NCBI GenBank assembly: GCA_012729015.1
Contig: JAAYDY010000044.1
Span: forward strand, 83,891-147,890
DNA length: 64,000 nucleotides
Reading direction: 5' to 3'
From: Phycisphaerae bacterium
GTDB lineage: Bacteria > Planctomycetota > Phycisphaerae > FEN-1346 > JAACEH01
Part shown: piece by piece, positions 17,783-26,375 of the stretch
Position numbering within the stretch: position 1 is the stretch's first letter
Layout of the letters: the number at the start of each line of letters is the position of its first letter
Notes under the pieces: model-generated
Database searches by the model: none
What the model was told of the DNA's origin: nothing
The model's input: the letters and a program-made list of their open reading frames with translations, nothing else
Program-made: the position numbers and the translations under genes

Positions 17783-20700
17783 CGCTCACCAGCGAACAAC
17801 ACGAAGCGGTCGCCCGCCTGGACGACAACCTCTGCGTGGTGGCCGGTGCCGGCACCGGCAAGACGCGCGTCCTGGTCGAACGATTCCTCCGTCTCCTGGA
17901 GGTCGGCGGCTGCGAGCCGTCGCAGTTGGCGGCCATCACCTTCACCGAGAAGGCCGCCGCCGAGATGCTGTCGCGACTGCGTGACCGCTGCGCGGAGCGC
18001 ATGGCACGGGCCGACGACGACGCCCAGCGACAGATCTGGAAGCGCCGCCTGGAAGACCTCGGCGACGCTGCCGTGACGACGATCCACGGATTCTGTCGCC
18101 GACTGTTGGCACAGAACCCTGTGGAAGCGGGGCTCGATCCCCGCTTCACCATTCTGTCCGACGCTCGGTCGTCGCAGGTGATGGGCGACAGCGTTCACCG
18201 GACGCTGCGCGAGATGTTCGAGGCGTCCGATCCGGACGTTCTGACCGCCACGCAGGCGTACTCCCTGCCGACCCTTCAACAGATGCTGCGCGACGCCCTG
18301 CTGCACCGGGATGGCGTGCGCATCGCCGCGGCCCGGAGCGAACGCCCGTTGCCGGAGCAACTGGCGGACCTGGAGCAGGTCGTCACGTCAGCGATGACGG
18401 CCGCCTGCGACGGGCTCCTGGCGGATGCCGGCCTCACCCCCCTGAGGCACATGGTCACATCCGTCATGGGCCCCCAGGGCGACGGGCGCGAACTCTCGCG
18501 CGAGGTGGCCGCCGAGGCGCTCGCCATGATCGCGCCGGACCAGCCGTCCACGACGCGCATCGCCGGACTCCGTAACCTCGCGGGCCTCAGCCTGCTCAAG
18601 CGCGGATCGCCCGGCAAGTGGCCCAGTCCCGAGCACCATCAGCAGATGGGCGACGCCTTGAAAGCCTTGCGGGAGGCCGCCAGGACGGCCCTGTCCAACT
18701 GCGATGTCGCCGCCGCCGACCTCTGGCCGCGGCAACTGGAGCTCGCGCGGGCCGTGGCCAGGGTGGCGATGCGCACGATCGCGACGTTCCAGGCGGCCAA
18801 GCGAAACCTTGCCGCCGTGGACTTCGACGACCTCCTGCTGATGGCCCGCGACCTGCTGCGCGACCACCCGGACGTGCGGCAGCGCGTCGGACGCCGATTC
18901 CGCCAGATCCTCGTCGATGAGCTCCAGGACACCGATCCGGTCCAGATGGAGATCGTCACGCTGCTCCTGACCGACGGCGCGGCGGAAGTCGCGGCCCTGC
19001 GGCCGGGCAGCTTCTTCGGCGTCGGCGACCCCAAGCAGTCGATCTACCGTTTTCGCGGGGCGGACGTGCAGGTGTTCCGTCGCATCACAGACGAGTTGGG
19101 GCCGTCGCATACGGTACCGCTGACCCGAACATTCCGCTTCCACCAGGGACTGGCCAACGCCACCAATGCCTTGTTCGCGCCGTTGCTCGCAGGGGACTTC
19201 ATCCGCCTGTCGGCGCACGACACACGGACGCCGCCCGGCTGTGTGGAACTGCTGCTGACGGACCACGAGGATGACGACCGGGCCGAGGCGAGGCGCGCCC
19301 TGGAGGCCGCACGCATTGCCGCGCGCATCGGCGACCTTGTGCGCACAGGAAGCATGCGCTACGGCGAGATCGCCATCCTGATGCACCGCCAGACGCAGAT
19401 TCACGCCTACGAAGAGGCGTTGAAGCGGCTCGATATCCCCTACTATGTGGTCAGCGGCCGACGGTTCTACGAGCAGGACGAGGTGCACGATGCCCTTGCC
19501 GCCTTGAGGGCCCTGACCCATCCTCACGACGACCTGGCCGTGGCCGTGGTGCTGCGCGGTCCGCTGTTCGGCCTGTCCGACGACGCCCTGTACACGCTCT
19601 GCCGCCACAAGCCACTCGCATCAGCCCTCCGCGATGACGCGGTCGCAGCAACCTTGTCGCCTTCGGACGCGGCCAAGGTGCGACGCGCCGCGACCTGGTT
19701 CGCCCACTTCGGTCCACGCGCCGGTCGCATCGGCACAGCCCAACTGCTCCAGGGAATCGTGTTTCAGGGTATCCCTTCCGACAACAGCGCCGACAGCTGT
19801 CCGTCGCTGGCCCACGTGCTTCTACCCCAGTTCATCGGACAACAGCGCTACGCGAACCTGCGACGGCTGCTGGAACTGGCGCGTCAGGCCGACCTCGTCG
19901 GCGCGTCGCGCATCGAGGACTTCCTGGCCGAGGTCGAGGCGGGCCTCCGCGAGGGCGTCCGCGAGGCCGAGGCGCCGCTGGATGTCGAGGGCGGCAATTC
20001 GGTCCTGATGATGACCGTCCACGCCGCCAAGGGGCTGGAGTTCCCCTGCGTCATCCTGGCCAACGCCGATGCCGAGCGGCGCGGCGGCACGGGGCCGTCG
20101 TTCTACGCCGATCCCCGCCTTGGCTTTGCCCCCAGGCGGCCGGACCGGCGGCCGAACGAGGAGGAGCCGGCCGCCTACACCCTGGCCTGCCGCGAGGACC
20201 ACGCCCAGGAGAACGAGGAGTTCCGGCGGCTGTTCTATGTCGCCGCGACGCGAGCCGAGGAGCGGCTCATTCTGTCGGGGTCCAAGACGCTCGCCCCCGG
20301 CAGCTGGCTCGCCATGACGTTCCAGGTGGCTGATCTCGACCTGGCCGCGCAGGCGTCCGGCAACCTGAAGGAGCCTCTGGCCCACGGCGGTCCAATGACG
20401 GTGGATCTGGCCACAGCCCCTTCGACGGCCTCGCATCGCGCGTCGGCCGACCTCGGCCCGCTGGCGAAGGTTTTTCACGAGGGCGAACTGAACGACGCCG
20501 AAATGGACCGCCTGCTGGTCCGCTCCGCCGATGCCGCCCTGACGGGCCGACTGGCCGCCCAATGCTCGCACGTGGCCGAAGGCGGCGCAACCGTTCATCT
20601 CACAGCCACGTCGCTGACGGATTACGCCGTCTGCCCGGCCAAGTACTACCTCAGGCACGTACTGGGACTGGACGAGCGCGTTGCCGCGCCGGCATTCGAC

Positions 20701-21357
20701 GACACGGGGGGCCTGAATGCCGCGGCCATCGGGACCGTGGTGCACGAGTACCTTGAGCGGTGCGACGATCCGACGCAGCCGGCAGGCGAGGATGCCCTGC
20801 GGCACCTGGTTCTTCGAGAGCCCCGCATCCGCGCGGATCAGCGCGAGGAGGCCTTGGCTGTGGCGGGGCGACACCTGGAGGCCTTCCGGGAGACGGCCCT
20901 GGCCGGGGAGATTGCCGCCGCGGCCAGACGCAACGGACACCTGTTCCGAGAGTTACGATTTTCCATGGCCCACACCGTCGCCGAGGGGAGCGGTGCCGCA
21001 GGGGCTGCGGTCATCAGCGGCACCATCGATCTGCTCTTTATGGACAGTCGCGGAGACTGGGTTCTTGTGGACTACAAGACCGACCATATCGCTCCCGAGG
21101 ATGCACGCGAGCGTACGATTCGCTATCTTCCACAGCTTCAGGTGTACCGAATGGCGGCGAGGAAATTTCTCAAAATAAACGCAGTGAAGGCTTGCCTTGC
21201 ATTCCTGAGCGCGGGTATAGTTGAGGATATCGAAGACCTTTCTGTCCATACCGTGGTGGACCGTCTGGTGGCAGGTATTGCCGCACAGCGGTTCAGGCCG
21301 GGTGACGCGTGCCGCGACTCTTGTGCGTACGAAGCGTTCTGCCGCATGTCGTCGTAG
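17779..21357 (+). CDS. addA: AddA-like UvrD-family helicase-nuclease, with Fe-S nuclease motif
   Basis: This 1,192-residue helicase-nuclease resects double-strand breaks with AddB. Superfamily 1 motifs are AGAGTGKT (22-29), VDELQDTD, GDPKQSIYRFRGAD, TVHAAKGLEF and VAATRAEERL. The C-terminal PD-(D/E)XK domain has LVDYKTDH (Asp1098, Lys1100). Unusually it also has a full cysteine staple: Cys952 in YAVCPAKYY, then Cys1178, Cys1182 and Cys1188, spaced exactly as in the adjacent addB. In the well-studied Bacillus complex only AddB carries this cluster. The start overlaps the addB stop by four bases. Confidence 0.92.
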   Translation: MTLTSEQHEAVARLDDNLCVVAGAGTGKTRVLVERFLRLLEVGGCEPSQLAAITFTEKAAAEMLSRLRDRCAERMARADDDAQRQIWKRRLEDLGDAAVTTIHGFCRRLLAQNPVEAGLDPRFTILSDARSSQVMGDSVHRTLREMFEASDPDVLTATQAYSLPTLQQMLRDALLHRDGVRIAAARSERPLPEQLADLEQVVTSAMTAACDGLLADAGLTPLRHMVTSVMGPQGDGRELSREVAAEALAMIAPDQPSTTRIAGLRNLAGLSLLKRGSPGKWPSPEHHQQMGDALKALREAARTALSNCDVAAADLWPRQLELARAVARVAMRTIATFQAAKRNLAAVDFDDLLLMARDLLRDHPDVRQRVGRRFRQILVDELQDTDPVQMEIVTLLLTDGAAEVAALRPGSFFGVGDPKQSIYRFRGADVQVFRRITDELGPSHTVPLTRTFRFHQGLANATNALFAPLLAGDFIRLSAHDTRTPPGCVELLLTDHEDDDRAEARRALEAARIAARIGDLVRTGSMRYGEIAILMHRQTQIHAYEEALKRLDIPYYVVSGRRFYEQDEVHDALAALRALTHPHDDLAVAVVLRGPLFGLSDDALYTLCRHKPLASALRDDAVAATLSPSDAAKVRRAATWFAHFGPRAGRIGTAQLLQGIVFQGIPSDNSADSCPSLAHVLLPQFIGQQRYANLRRLLELARQADLVGASRIEDFLAEVEAGLREGVREAEAPLDVEGGNSVLMMTVHAAKGLEFPCVILANADAERRGGTGPSFYADPRLGFAPRRPDRRPNEEEPAAYTLACREDHAQENEEFRRLFYVAATRAEERLILSGSKTLAPGSWLAMTFQVADLDLAAQASGNLKEPLAHGGPMTVDLATAPSTASHRASADLGPLAKVFHEGELNDAEMDRLLVRSADAALTGRLAAQCSHVAEGGATVHLTATSLTDYAVCPAKYYLRHVLGLDERVAAPAFDDTGGLNAAAIGTVVHEYLERCDDPTQPAGEDALRHLVLREPRIRADQREEALAVAGRHLEAFRETALAGEIAAAARRNGHLFRELRFSMAHTVAEGSGAAGAAVISGTIDLLFMDSRGDWVLVDYKTDHIAPEDARERTIRYLPQLQVYRMAARKFLKINAVKACLAFLSAGIVEDIEDLSVHTVVDRLVAGIAAQRFRPGDACRDSCAYEAFCRMSS

Positions 21358-21457
21358 CCGTCGCCGGCCCACATCAACACAGCCGTCTGCCCGCATCGGG
21401 AGGCAGTGCCGCCCGGCGCGACGAGATAGGGCCAGGGAACGGTAAGGAGAGACTCGC

Positions 21458-21970
21458 ATGACCTACGATTTCAGCATCATCCGGCACATTCGCAAGAAGC
21501 TCGGGCTGACGATCTACGGCCTGAGCGAGAAGTGCGGCGTCAGCTACGTCGCCCTCAGCAAACTCGAGCGGAATCTGGGGAATCCTGAACTCAAGACACT
21601 CGACCGGATCGCCCGTGCCCTCGGCGTGCAGACGCACAACCTGCTCGCCCTGGCCGAGCACGACCGGCCGCAGGTGGTCGCCGCCGAACGCATCGTGGAC
21701 GAAAACGGCATCCACTTCCATCGCGCTTCGTTCGACGGCATTCACGTCTCGCAGGTCACCGCCCGCGCCGGCGCCCTGGTCTGCGCCGAGCACGAGCACC
21801 GCGACGACTACGAGGTCTGCTTCGTCCTCAAGGGCAAGGTCAAGCTCACTGTCCGCAACAGCGAATACGAGATTCTGCCCGGGCAGGCCGTGCGGTTCGA
21901 CTGCATCTTCGAGCATCGCTACGAGGCCGTCGAAGACTCCGAGGTGTTTCACGTCGTCACGCGGAAGTGA
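21458..21970 (+). CDS. XRE-family HTH regulator with C-terminal cupin domain
   Basis: This 170-residue protein has an XRE helix-turn-helix (about 5-62; IYGLSEKCGVSYVALSKLER then PELKTLDRIARALGV) joined to a cupin-2 barrel (about 95-168). The barrel shows HEHRDDYEVCFVLKGKVKL and EILPGQAVRF. Proteins of this layout are small-molecule-sensing repressors of metabolic genes. The two histidines and glutamate of the first cupin motif are present, so the barrel may bind a metal. The start has AAGGAG eight bases upstream. It follows addA by 100 bases and converges with the long minus-strand array. Its target is unknown. Confidence 0.85.
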   Translation: MTYDFSIIRHIRKKLGLTIYGLSEKCGVSYVALSKLERNLGNPELKTLDRIARALGVQTHNLLALAEHDRPQVVAAERIVDENGIHFHRASFDGIHVSQVTARAGALVCAEHEHRDDYEVCFVLKGKVKLTVRNSEYEILPGQAVRFDCIFEHRYEAVEDSEVFHVVTRK

Positions 21971-22038
21971 CGTCCGGCACCGGGGACCGAGGACCGCGCG
22001 GAGCCGGCCCGGTCGGCCGTTGCTGAACGTACCGTCTT

Positions 22039-23136
22039 TCACGGACGCAGCGCACTGAGGTTCCATTCGGCCGACTTGTTGCCGCCGAACGTCTGGATGA
22101 TGTGGTCCTCGTCGCGTTCGCTGCGGCCGAACAGGGCACGCACCGTCGCATCGCCCGCCAGGCGGTCGAACGCCTTCACCGACTCCTCGCGCGTTCCGAC
22201 CGGAATGTACTGCCGCTCAATCCTGTTCGGGCGGACCGACACGACATCGTAGGCCAGCGGCCATGTGCTCAATCCGGGCACCGAGAAATGGACGGTCCGG
22301 CCGACTACCTTCCCCGCCGCAAAGCGGTGCGAGGCGCTGATAACAGCCGTCACGTTCTCGTGTCGCCCGAGAATCTCCATCGCTTCGGCCCGATTGTCTA
22401 CCAGACGATCCTGCCACGGCGCCCCCGTGTCCAGCGGATGGAGTGACACCAGTGCGTGGTACGAGAGAATCACCGCCGCCTTGTCGCGATAGCGGGCCAG
22501 CGTCCGATCGAGCCACGCCAGTTGTGCCGCATCCAAGTGCCCGGAACGGGCGCTTCCCTGCGACGACGTGTACAGGCCGATCAGCACCAGGCCGCCGTCT
22601 CGCTCAGCCACCCAGTACGGCAGCGGCCCATTGAAACCGTGGTCCCGGAAAATCCATGTCAGCAGCGACGTGCCAAGGGACGCCGCGGAAGCCGGGGCAT
22701 CGCCGCTCTCGGCCGTAGCCCCTTCGACTGCCGTCGCTGCCGCGGCGTCCAGCCCCTCGGGACCGAGCACCACGAAGTAGGGCTTCTTCAGTTCGCCCAG
22801 CGCCGCCCGTGCCGCGTCCAGCGACCGCGGTTCGCCGCGCGCCAGCAGGTTCCCCAGCACCACAGTGAATTCGATCTTCGATCCGTTGATTTCATCCACG
22901 GTCCGCCGCAGACGCGCCAAGGCCGTTGCATCCAGCGCGGCGTCAGCCGGGCGGTCGTCCCGCACCGAGTCGGCCAGAAGCGCGTTGCCGATCACGGCGA
23001 AGGTCACCGTTCGGTGCGTCCGCCCGGGCACGCACCCTCCGGCCGCCAAGGCGCCCGCCACCACCAGACACATGGCACAGAATGCCGTTCGCAGGGGCAT
23101 CGCTCTGAACCTCAGCCGCACAGGTCGCCCTCTCAC
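22039..23136 (-). CDS. Metallophosphoesterase-fold lipoprotein with degenerate metal site
   Basis: This 365-residue protein has a lipoprotein signal (hydrophobic run then ALAAGGC). Its order of motifs recalls calcineurin-like phosphoesterases, but the ligands are changed. The first Asp strand reads FAVIGNALL; GDxxxxG is LGNLLARG; GNHD is VLGPEG; the later histidine survives in LSYHALV; GHxH is SASHRFA. Loss of most ligands suggests a non-catalytic protein. GTG at 23136 overlaps the upstream stop as GTGA and is used here. ATG at 23100, with GAGG nine bases before it, is a real alternative. It is the last gene of the array, anchored to an envelope membrane. Family assignment is tentative. Confidence 0.6.
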   Translation of the reverse strand: MRGRPVRLRFRAMPLRTAFCAMCLVVAGALAAGGCVPGRTHRTVTFAVIGNALLADSVRDDRPADAALDATALARLRRTVDEINGSKIEFTVVLGNLLARGEPRSLDAARAALGELKKPYFVVLGPEGLDAAAATAVEGATAESGDAPASAASLGTSLLTWIFRDHGFNGPLPYWVAERDGGLVLIGLYTSSQGSARSGHLDAAQLAWLDRTLARYRDKAAVILSYHALVSLHPLDTGAPWQDRLVDNRAEAMEILGRHENVTAVISASHRFAAGKVVGRTVHFSVPGLSTWPLAYDVVSVRPNRIERQYIPVGTREESVKAFDRLAGDATVRALFGRSERDEDHIIQTFGGNKSAEWNLSALRP

Positions 23137-24392
23137 TTAGCCTTGTCGCGCAGCAGGCTGGCCCGCGCCCAGTTCACACGGTCCTGCACGTCGAAATGAT
23201 CTCCCGCCTCGACGATGAGTTCCAGCCGCCTGGCCCCCTGCACCGGAATGTTGATCTGTCGGGCCGGCTCCTGCCACTTGACGTGATCGGCACGAAACGC
23301 TTCCTTGCCGTCCACCTTCACCACGAGATTCACATCGGCGAACTTCCCTGCCGACTCGTCGATTCCCGCCGTGGCGAGGAACCGCTGGTACCCGCCGCCC
23401 AGATCGTACGCGACAAGGCATGGGGCGTGGACCCCGATGCCGCTGTCGAGCGTCACCACCTGTCCGCGCTCGTCCCGCAGACGCATCGGCTCGCCGAGGA
23501 CATTGCGGCCCACCTGCAACGGCCACGACAGCACATCGAGGCTCTGCTGCTGATACTCGCTGGGCTTCAAGGTCTCCAGAGGCACCAGCCTGCCGCCGAT
23601 TACCTCGATCCGAACGATTGAGGCAAGTGGCGTCACGATGGACACCCGGCCGCCGAGAAGGCCGCGCAATCCAGCCGTCTCCGTGGCCGCCGAGCTGAGT
23701 TCCAAGGAACTGCCGCCTCGCGTCGCAACCCGCAGCAGCGGCATGGCAACCTCCGGCCTTCCCTGCGCCGGGGCACCCACCTGGATGGCCGTCACACGGC
23801 TTCGTTCGAGCGAACGATCCCCGAGGGCCGCACTGTGAAACTCCACCGTCTTGGCGTCGATCCGGTTGACCGTGCCCGGCAGCCGGTCGCCGTTGGCCAG
23901 CACCACGACATCCGTCCTGGATTCTTCCGCCCCCAGGCCGCCTACGTCGGCCCCGGCCAGCCGGACCACGCGCACCACGTCAAGCGGCACCTGGAGATCC
24001 CCGAACTCCGTCCCCGTCACAGTAAACGTCTTGCCGTCGAATCCGGTCACGCGGCCACTAAGCACCCCACCCGTGGTCAGCACCTGGTCCGCGGCCTGCG
24101 CCGTCTCGCCCGATGACGAGGCCGCCGCCTCTCTCGCGCCCGAGTCGTCGGCTGACGCGGCATCGCCGGCGGGGGCATGATTGAACTGGACTGCGGCCAC
24201 CTCCTCCAGAGGCCACACGCCGGTTTCGACGCCGTGCGCGTCCCGTGCCGAGAGACGCCCGTCGCCCACGGTCATCGACGCCGCCTCGACCGCGCGGCCG
24301 TCAATCAGACTGATGGCCACCTGTGCCGACGCGTGGTCGGCGATGGAGGCGACGAAGAGAAGGCAGGCGAGCTTGGCGGAGAGTATCTTCAT
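23133..24392 (-). CDS. Exported NPCBM-domain protein
   Basis: This 419-residue protein has a signal peptide (1-23, ending DHASAQ). Two or three small beta modules follow, with repeated phrases (LIDGRAVEA, LSGRVTGFDGKTFTVTG, LANGDRLPGTVNRIDAKTVEF). The C-terminal NPCBM/NEW2-like carbohydrate-binding domain covers about 270-419 (DSGIGVHAPCLVAYDLGGGYQRF, ADVNLVVKVDGKEAF, RRLELIVEAG). It probably binds glycan outside the cytoplasmic membrane. Its ATG shares one base with the upstream gene's TGA, and its stop overlaps the next gene, so it is embedded in the operon. Confidence 0.75.
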   Translation of the reverse strand: MKILSAKLACLLFVASIADHASAQVAISLIDGRAVEAASMTVGDGRLSARDAHGVETGVWPLEEVAAVQFNHAPAGDAASADDSGAREAAASSSGETAQAADQVLTTGGVLSGRVTGFDGKTFTVTGTEFGDLQVPLDVVRVVRLAGADVGGLGAEESRTDVVVLANGDRLPGTVNRIDAKTVEFHSAALGDRSLERSRVTAIQVGAPAQGRPEVAMPLLRVATRGGSSLELSSAATETAGLRGLLGGRVSIVTPLASIVRIEVIGGRLVPLETLKPSEYQQQSLDVLSWPLQVGRNVLGEPMRLRDERGQVVTLDSGIGVHAPCLVAYDLGGGYQRFLATAGIDESAGKFADVNLVVKVDGKEAFRADHVKWQEPARQINIPVQGARRLELIVEAGDHFDVQDRVNWARASLLRDKAK

Positions 24393-25501
24393 CAGCGTTG
24401 TAGAATCGGCAGATAGCGGTTAGGAATCTGAAGGATAATGCACGCCATGGCGGTGCCGTACTCCCTGCCGGCCTCGCCCGACCAGGAACCGTCCTGTGCA
24501 CTCTGTTTGCCGACCAGGTCCTTGCTGATGGCCGGCCACCACTGTTTCCAGTAGTCGCCGCCGGCGATGAACATGGCTTGCGTCGCATAGTAGTTGCCGT
24601 AGAAGTAGAACCCGCCGGCATTGCCCTGCCCGCCAGCGCCGGGCTTGTGCTTCATCAGGTACGCGAGGCCGCGATCGACCTCCGGCCCGGCGTAGATGCC
24701 ACAGTTGTAGAGGCTGCACACCCCCGCGGCCGAGCGCGGAAACGCCGAACCGCGGCTGTTGAGCGTGTACGAGAAGCCGCCGTCCGGATTCTGGCTCTTC
24801 TTGACGTAATCGACCGCCTTGTCGACGGTCGCCTTGGGGACGCGGATGCCGTTGTTGCGCGCGGCGCGAAGGGCCATAATCGAGCAGATCGTCACCGACA
24901 GATCGGCGTCGTACTTGATCGGCTGATAGCGCCATCCGCCCTCGTCGTTCTGCGTTCGCACAATGAGGTCTACCGCGCGGCTCAGTTTCTCGCGAACCAC
25001 TGGGTCCGGGCTCATGCCGTACACCTCGGCCAGGAAGAGCGTGGCGAACCCGTGGCCGTACATCGGGCCATGGCTGACCCCGCCGCCCGAGATGAAGCCG
25101 CTGCGCCCCGTGTGCGCAGTGATGAACTCAAGGCATTTCTGCACGTTCTTGCCGTACTTGCCGCGATCCGGCAGGCTGCCCTGGCTCATGAACGCCAGGC
25201 CGGCCAACCCCGTGATGCCGGCGTGGCTGGAGTAGCCGCCCGTGCGGCCGAAGCCGCCATCCTCGTTCTGAATGCCGGCCAGATACACCAGCCCCTTGTC
25301 CACGGCGGCAAGCACCTCGGGCGACAGCTCCTCTCCCGTGATCGGATCGTCACCGAGGGGGCCCTTCGGCGCGGCGGGTGCCGCGGCAGGTTCCGCCGGA
25401 CCGGCGTCCTGGGCGTACGCCGCCGTGAGGGCACACCCCACAGCCGCAAGACACGCCGCGGCAAGCGCGATCCGCCATGTCCGAATGGTCCCGGGTTGCA
25501 T
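24392..25501 (-). CDS. Exported terpenoid-cyclase-fold repeat protein (prenyltransferase/squalene-oxidase repeats)
   Basis: This 369-residue protein has a signal peptide (TWRIALAAACLAAVGCALTAAYAQ). It then carries alpha-alpha barrel repeats of the prenyltransferase/squalene oxidase type, each with a GGF/GGW turn: NEDGGFGRTGGYSSHAG, NDEGGWRYQP and NPDGGFSYTLNSRG. The DxDD acid motif of cyclases is not seen and export is predicted, so a structural or binding role is more likely than hopanoid cyclisation. ATG at 25501 is chosen at the signal peptide. It follows the Q-rich gene by seven bases and overlaps the next gene by one. Such proteins recur beside MoxR/DUF58 loci in planctomycetes. Confidence 0.8.
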   Translation of the reverse strand: MQPGTIRTWRIALAAACLAAVGCALTAAYAQDAGPAEPAAAPAAPKGPLGDDPITGEELSPEVLAAVDKGLVYLAGIQNEDGGFGRTGGYSSHAGITGLAGLAFMSQGSLPDRGKYGKNVQKCLEFITAHTGRSGFISGGGVSHGPMYGHGFATLFLAEVYGMSPDPVVREKLSRAVDLIVRTQNDEGGWRYQPIKYDADLSVTICSIMALRAARNNGIRVPKATVDKAVDYVKKSQNPDGGFSYTLNSRGSAFPRSAAGVCSLYNCGIYAGPEVDRGLAYLMKHKPGAGGQGNAGGFYFYGNYYATQAMFIAGGDYWKQWWPAISKDLVGKQSAQDGSWSGEAGREYGTAMACIILQIPNRYLPILQR

Positions 25502-25508
25502 CGCTCCG

Positions 25509-26375
25509 TCACTCCTCTTCCTGCGCCTCGGACCGGTTCCCCGCCAGAGCATAGTAGTACCGATCCAGCAGATCAACGTATTCCTGGAGAATCATGCCGC
25601 GGATGCTCTGCATCGTCTCCCGCGGCCGGTTCGGAAGCAAGTCGCCCCACCGCTCCATCAACAGATCCGACACCTCGTCCAGGGCTCCCTCCTCCACCTG
25701 TCCCTTGGTGGCCTGCTCCTGCTGCATCGGCTGATTGCCCTGCCGCGGCCGCTGGCGACCGGTTTGTTGCTGTTGCCTCTGTTGCTGCTGTTGCCGGCGA
25801 CGGCGCTGCTGCTGCGAATCCTGGCTCGATTGGCGTTGTTGCTGCTGTTGCTGCTGCTGTTGCTGCTGGGCCTGCTGCTGCTTGACGTACTCGATCAGTT
25901 CACCAAGGTCATCAATCGCCTTCTTCTCCACCTCGATCGTCCCATCGCCCGGGTCCTGACGCTCGACCAGCCTCTGCGCCGCCTCGCCCATGTGCGTCTT
26001 GATCCGTTCCACCACTTCGGCCGGATCGATGTCCGGTCCCTCGTCCTCATCGCCGGTCTCCGCCTCCGGCGTCTGCTGGTCGGCCGCGTCGGGCTTCGAG
26101 GCCGGCTGCTTCTTCAGCAGTTCGTCCAGTTCGGGCAGCACGATATCCGATTCTTCGAGGTTCATGATATCGTCGAGGTTCAGACGGAACTCCGGCGGCT
26201 CGGCGGACGTTCCGGGCGACGATTCTCCCGCGCCGCCGGTCCCTGACGCCGCCGACTCGCTCCCCCGGTCGCGGTCCTTTGGCTGCGAAGGCGACGAATC
26301 GGCCAACGCCGCGGTCCAGGCCATGGCTGCCACACTCGCCGCGGCCAGACACCTCACGACCCACGCTCTGCTCAT
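25509..26375 (-). CDS. Exported glutamine-rich low-complexity protein
   Basis: This 288-residue protein has a signal peptide (1-25, ending AALA). An acidic linker follows, then a segment with PELDELLKKQ. A glutamine-rich tract at about 166-224 includes an eleven-Q run and R4 interruptions. A conserved-looking tail has WGDLLPNRPRETMQSIRG and YVDLLDRYYYAL. The WGDLLP...YYYAL tail resembles the C-terminus of Q/R-rich planctomycete proteins found with MoxR/VWA genes. The start overlaps the upstream stop as ATGA. The tract suggests coiled-coil or polar-zipper interaction with the adjacent long coiled-coil protein. No enzyme motif is present. Confidence 0.7.
   Translation of the reverse strand: MSRAWVVRCLAAASVAAMAWTAALADSSPSQPKDRDRGSESAASGTGGAGESSPGTSAEPPEFRLNLDDIMNLEESDIVLPELDELLKKQPASKPDAADQQTPEAETGDEDEGPDIDPAEVVERIKTHMGEAAQRLVERQDPGDGTIEVEKKAIDDLGELIEYVKQQQAQQQQQQQQQQQRQSSQDSQQQRRRRQQQQQRQQQQTGRQRPRQGNQPMQQEQATKGQVEEGALDEVSDLLMERWGDLLPNRPRETMQSIRGMILQEYVDLLDRYYYALAGNRSEAQEEE
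25704..25880 (-). repeat. CAG/CAA trinucleotide tract coding polyglutamine
   Basis: This imperfect CAG/CAA repeat (CTG/TTG on the plus strand) lies inside the Q-rich gene and encodes residues about 166-224. The longest uninterrupted glutamine run is eleven codons. CAA interruptions and a CGG/CGC block are mixed in, so the DNA repeat itself is less pure than the protein tract. It is a likely slippage hotspot. Confidence 0.8.
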
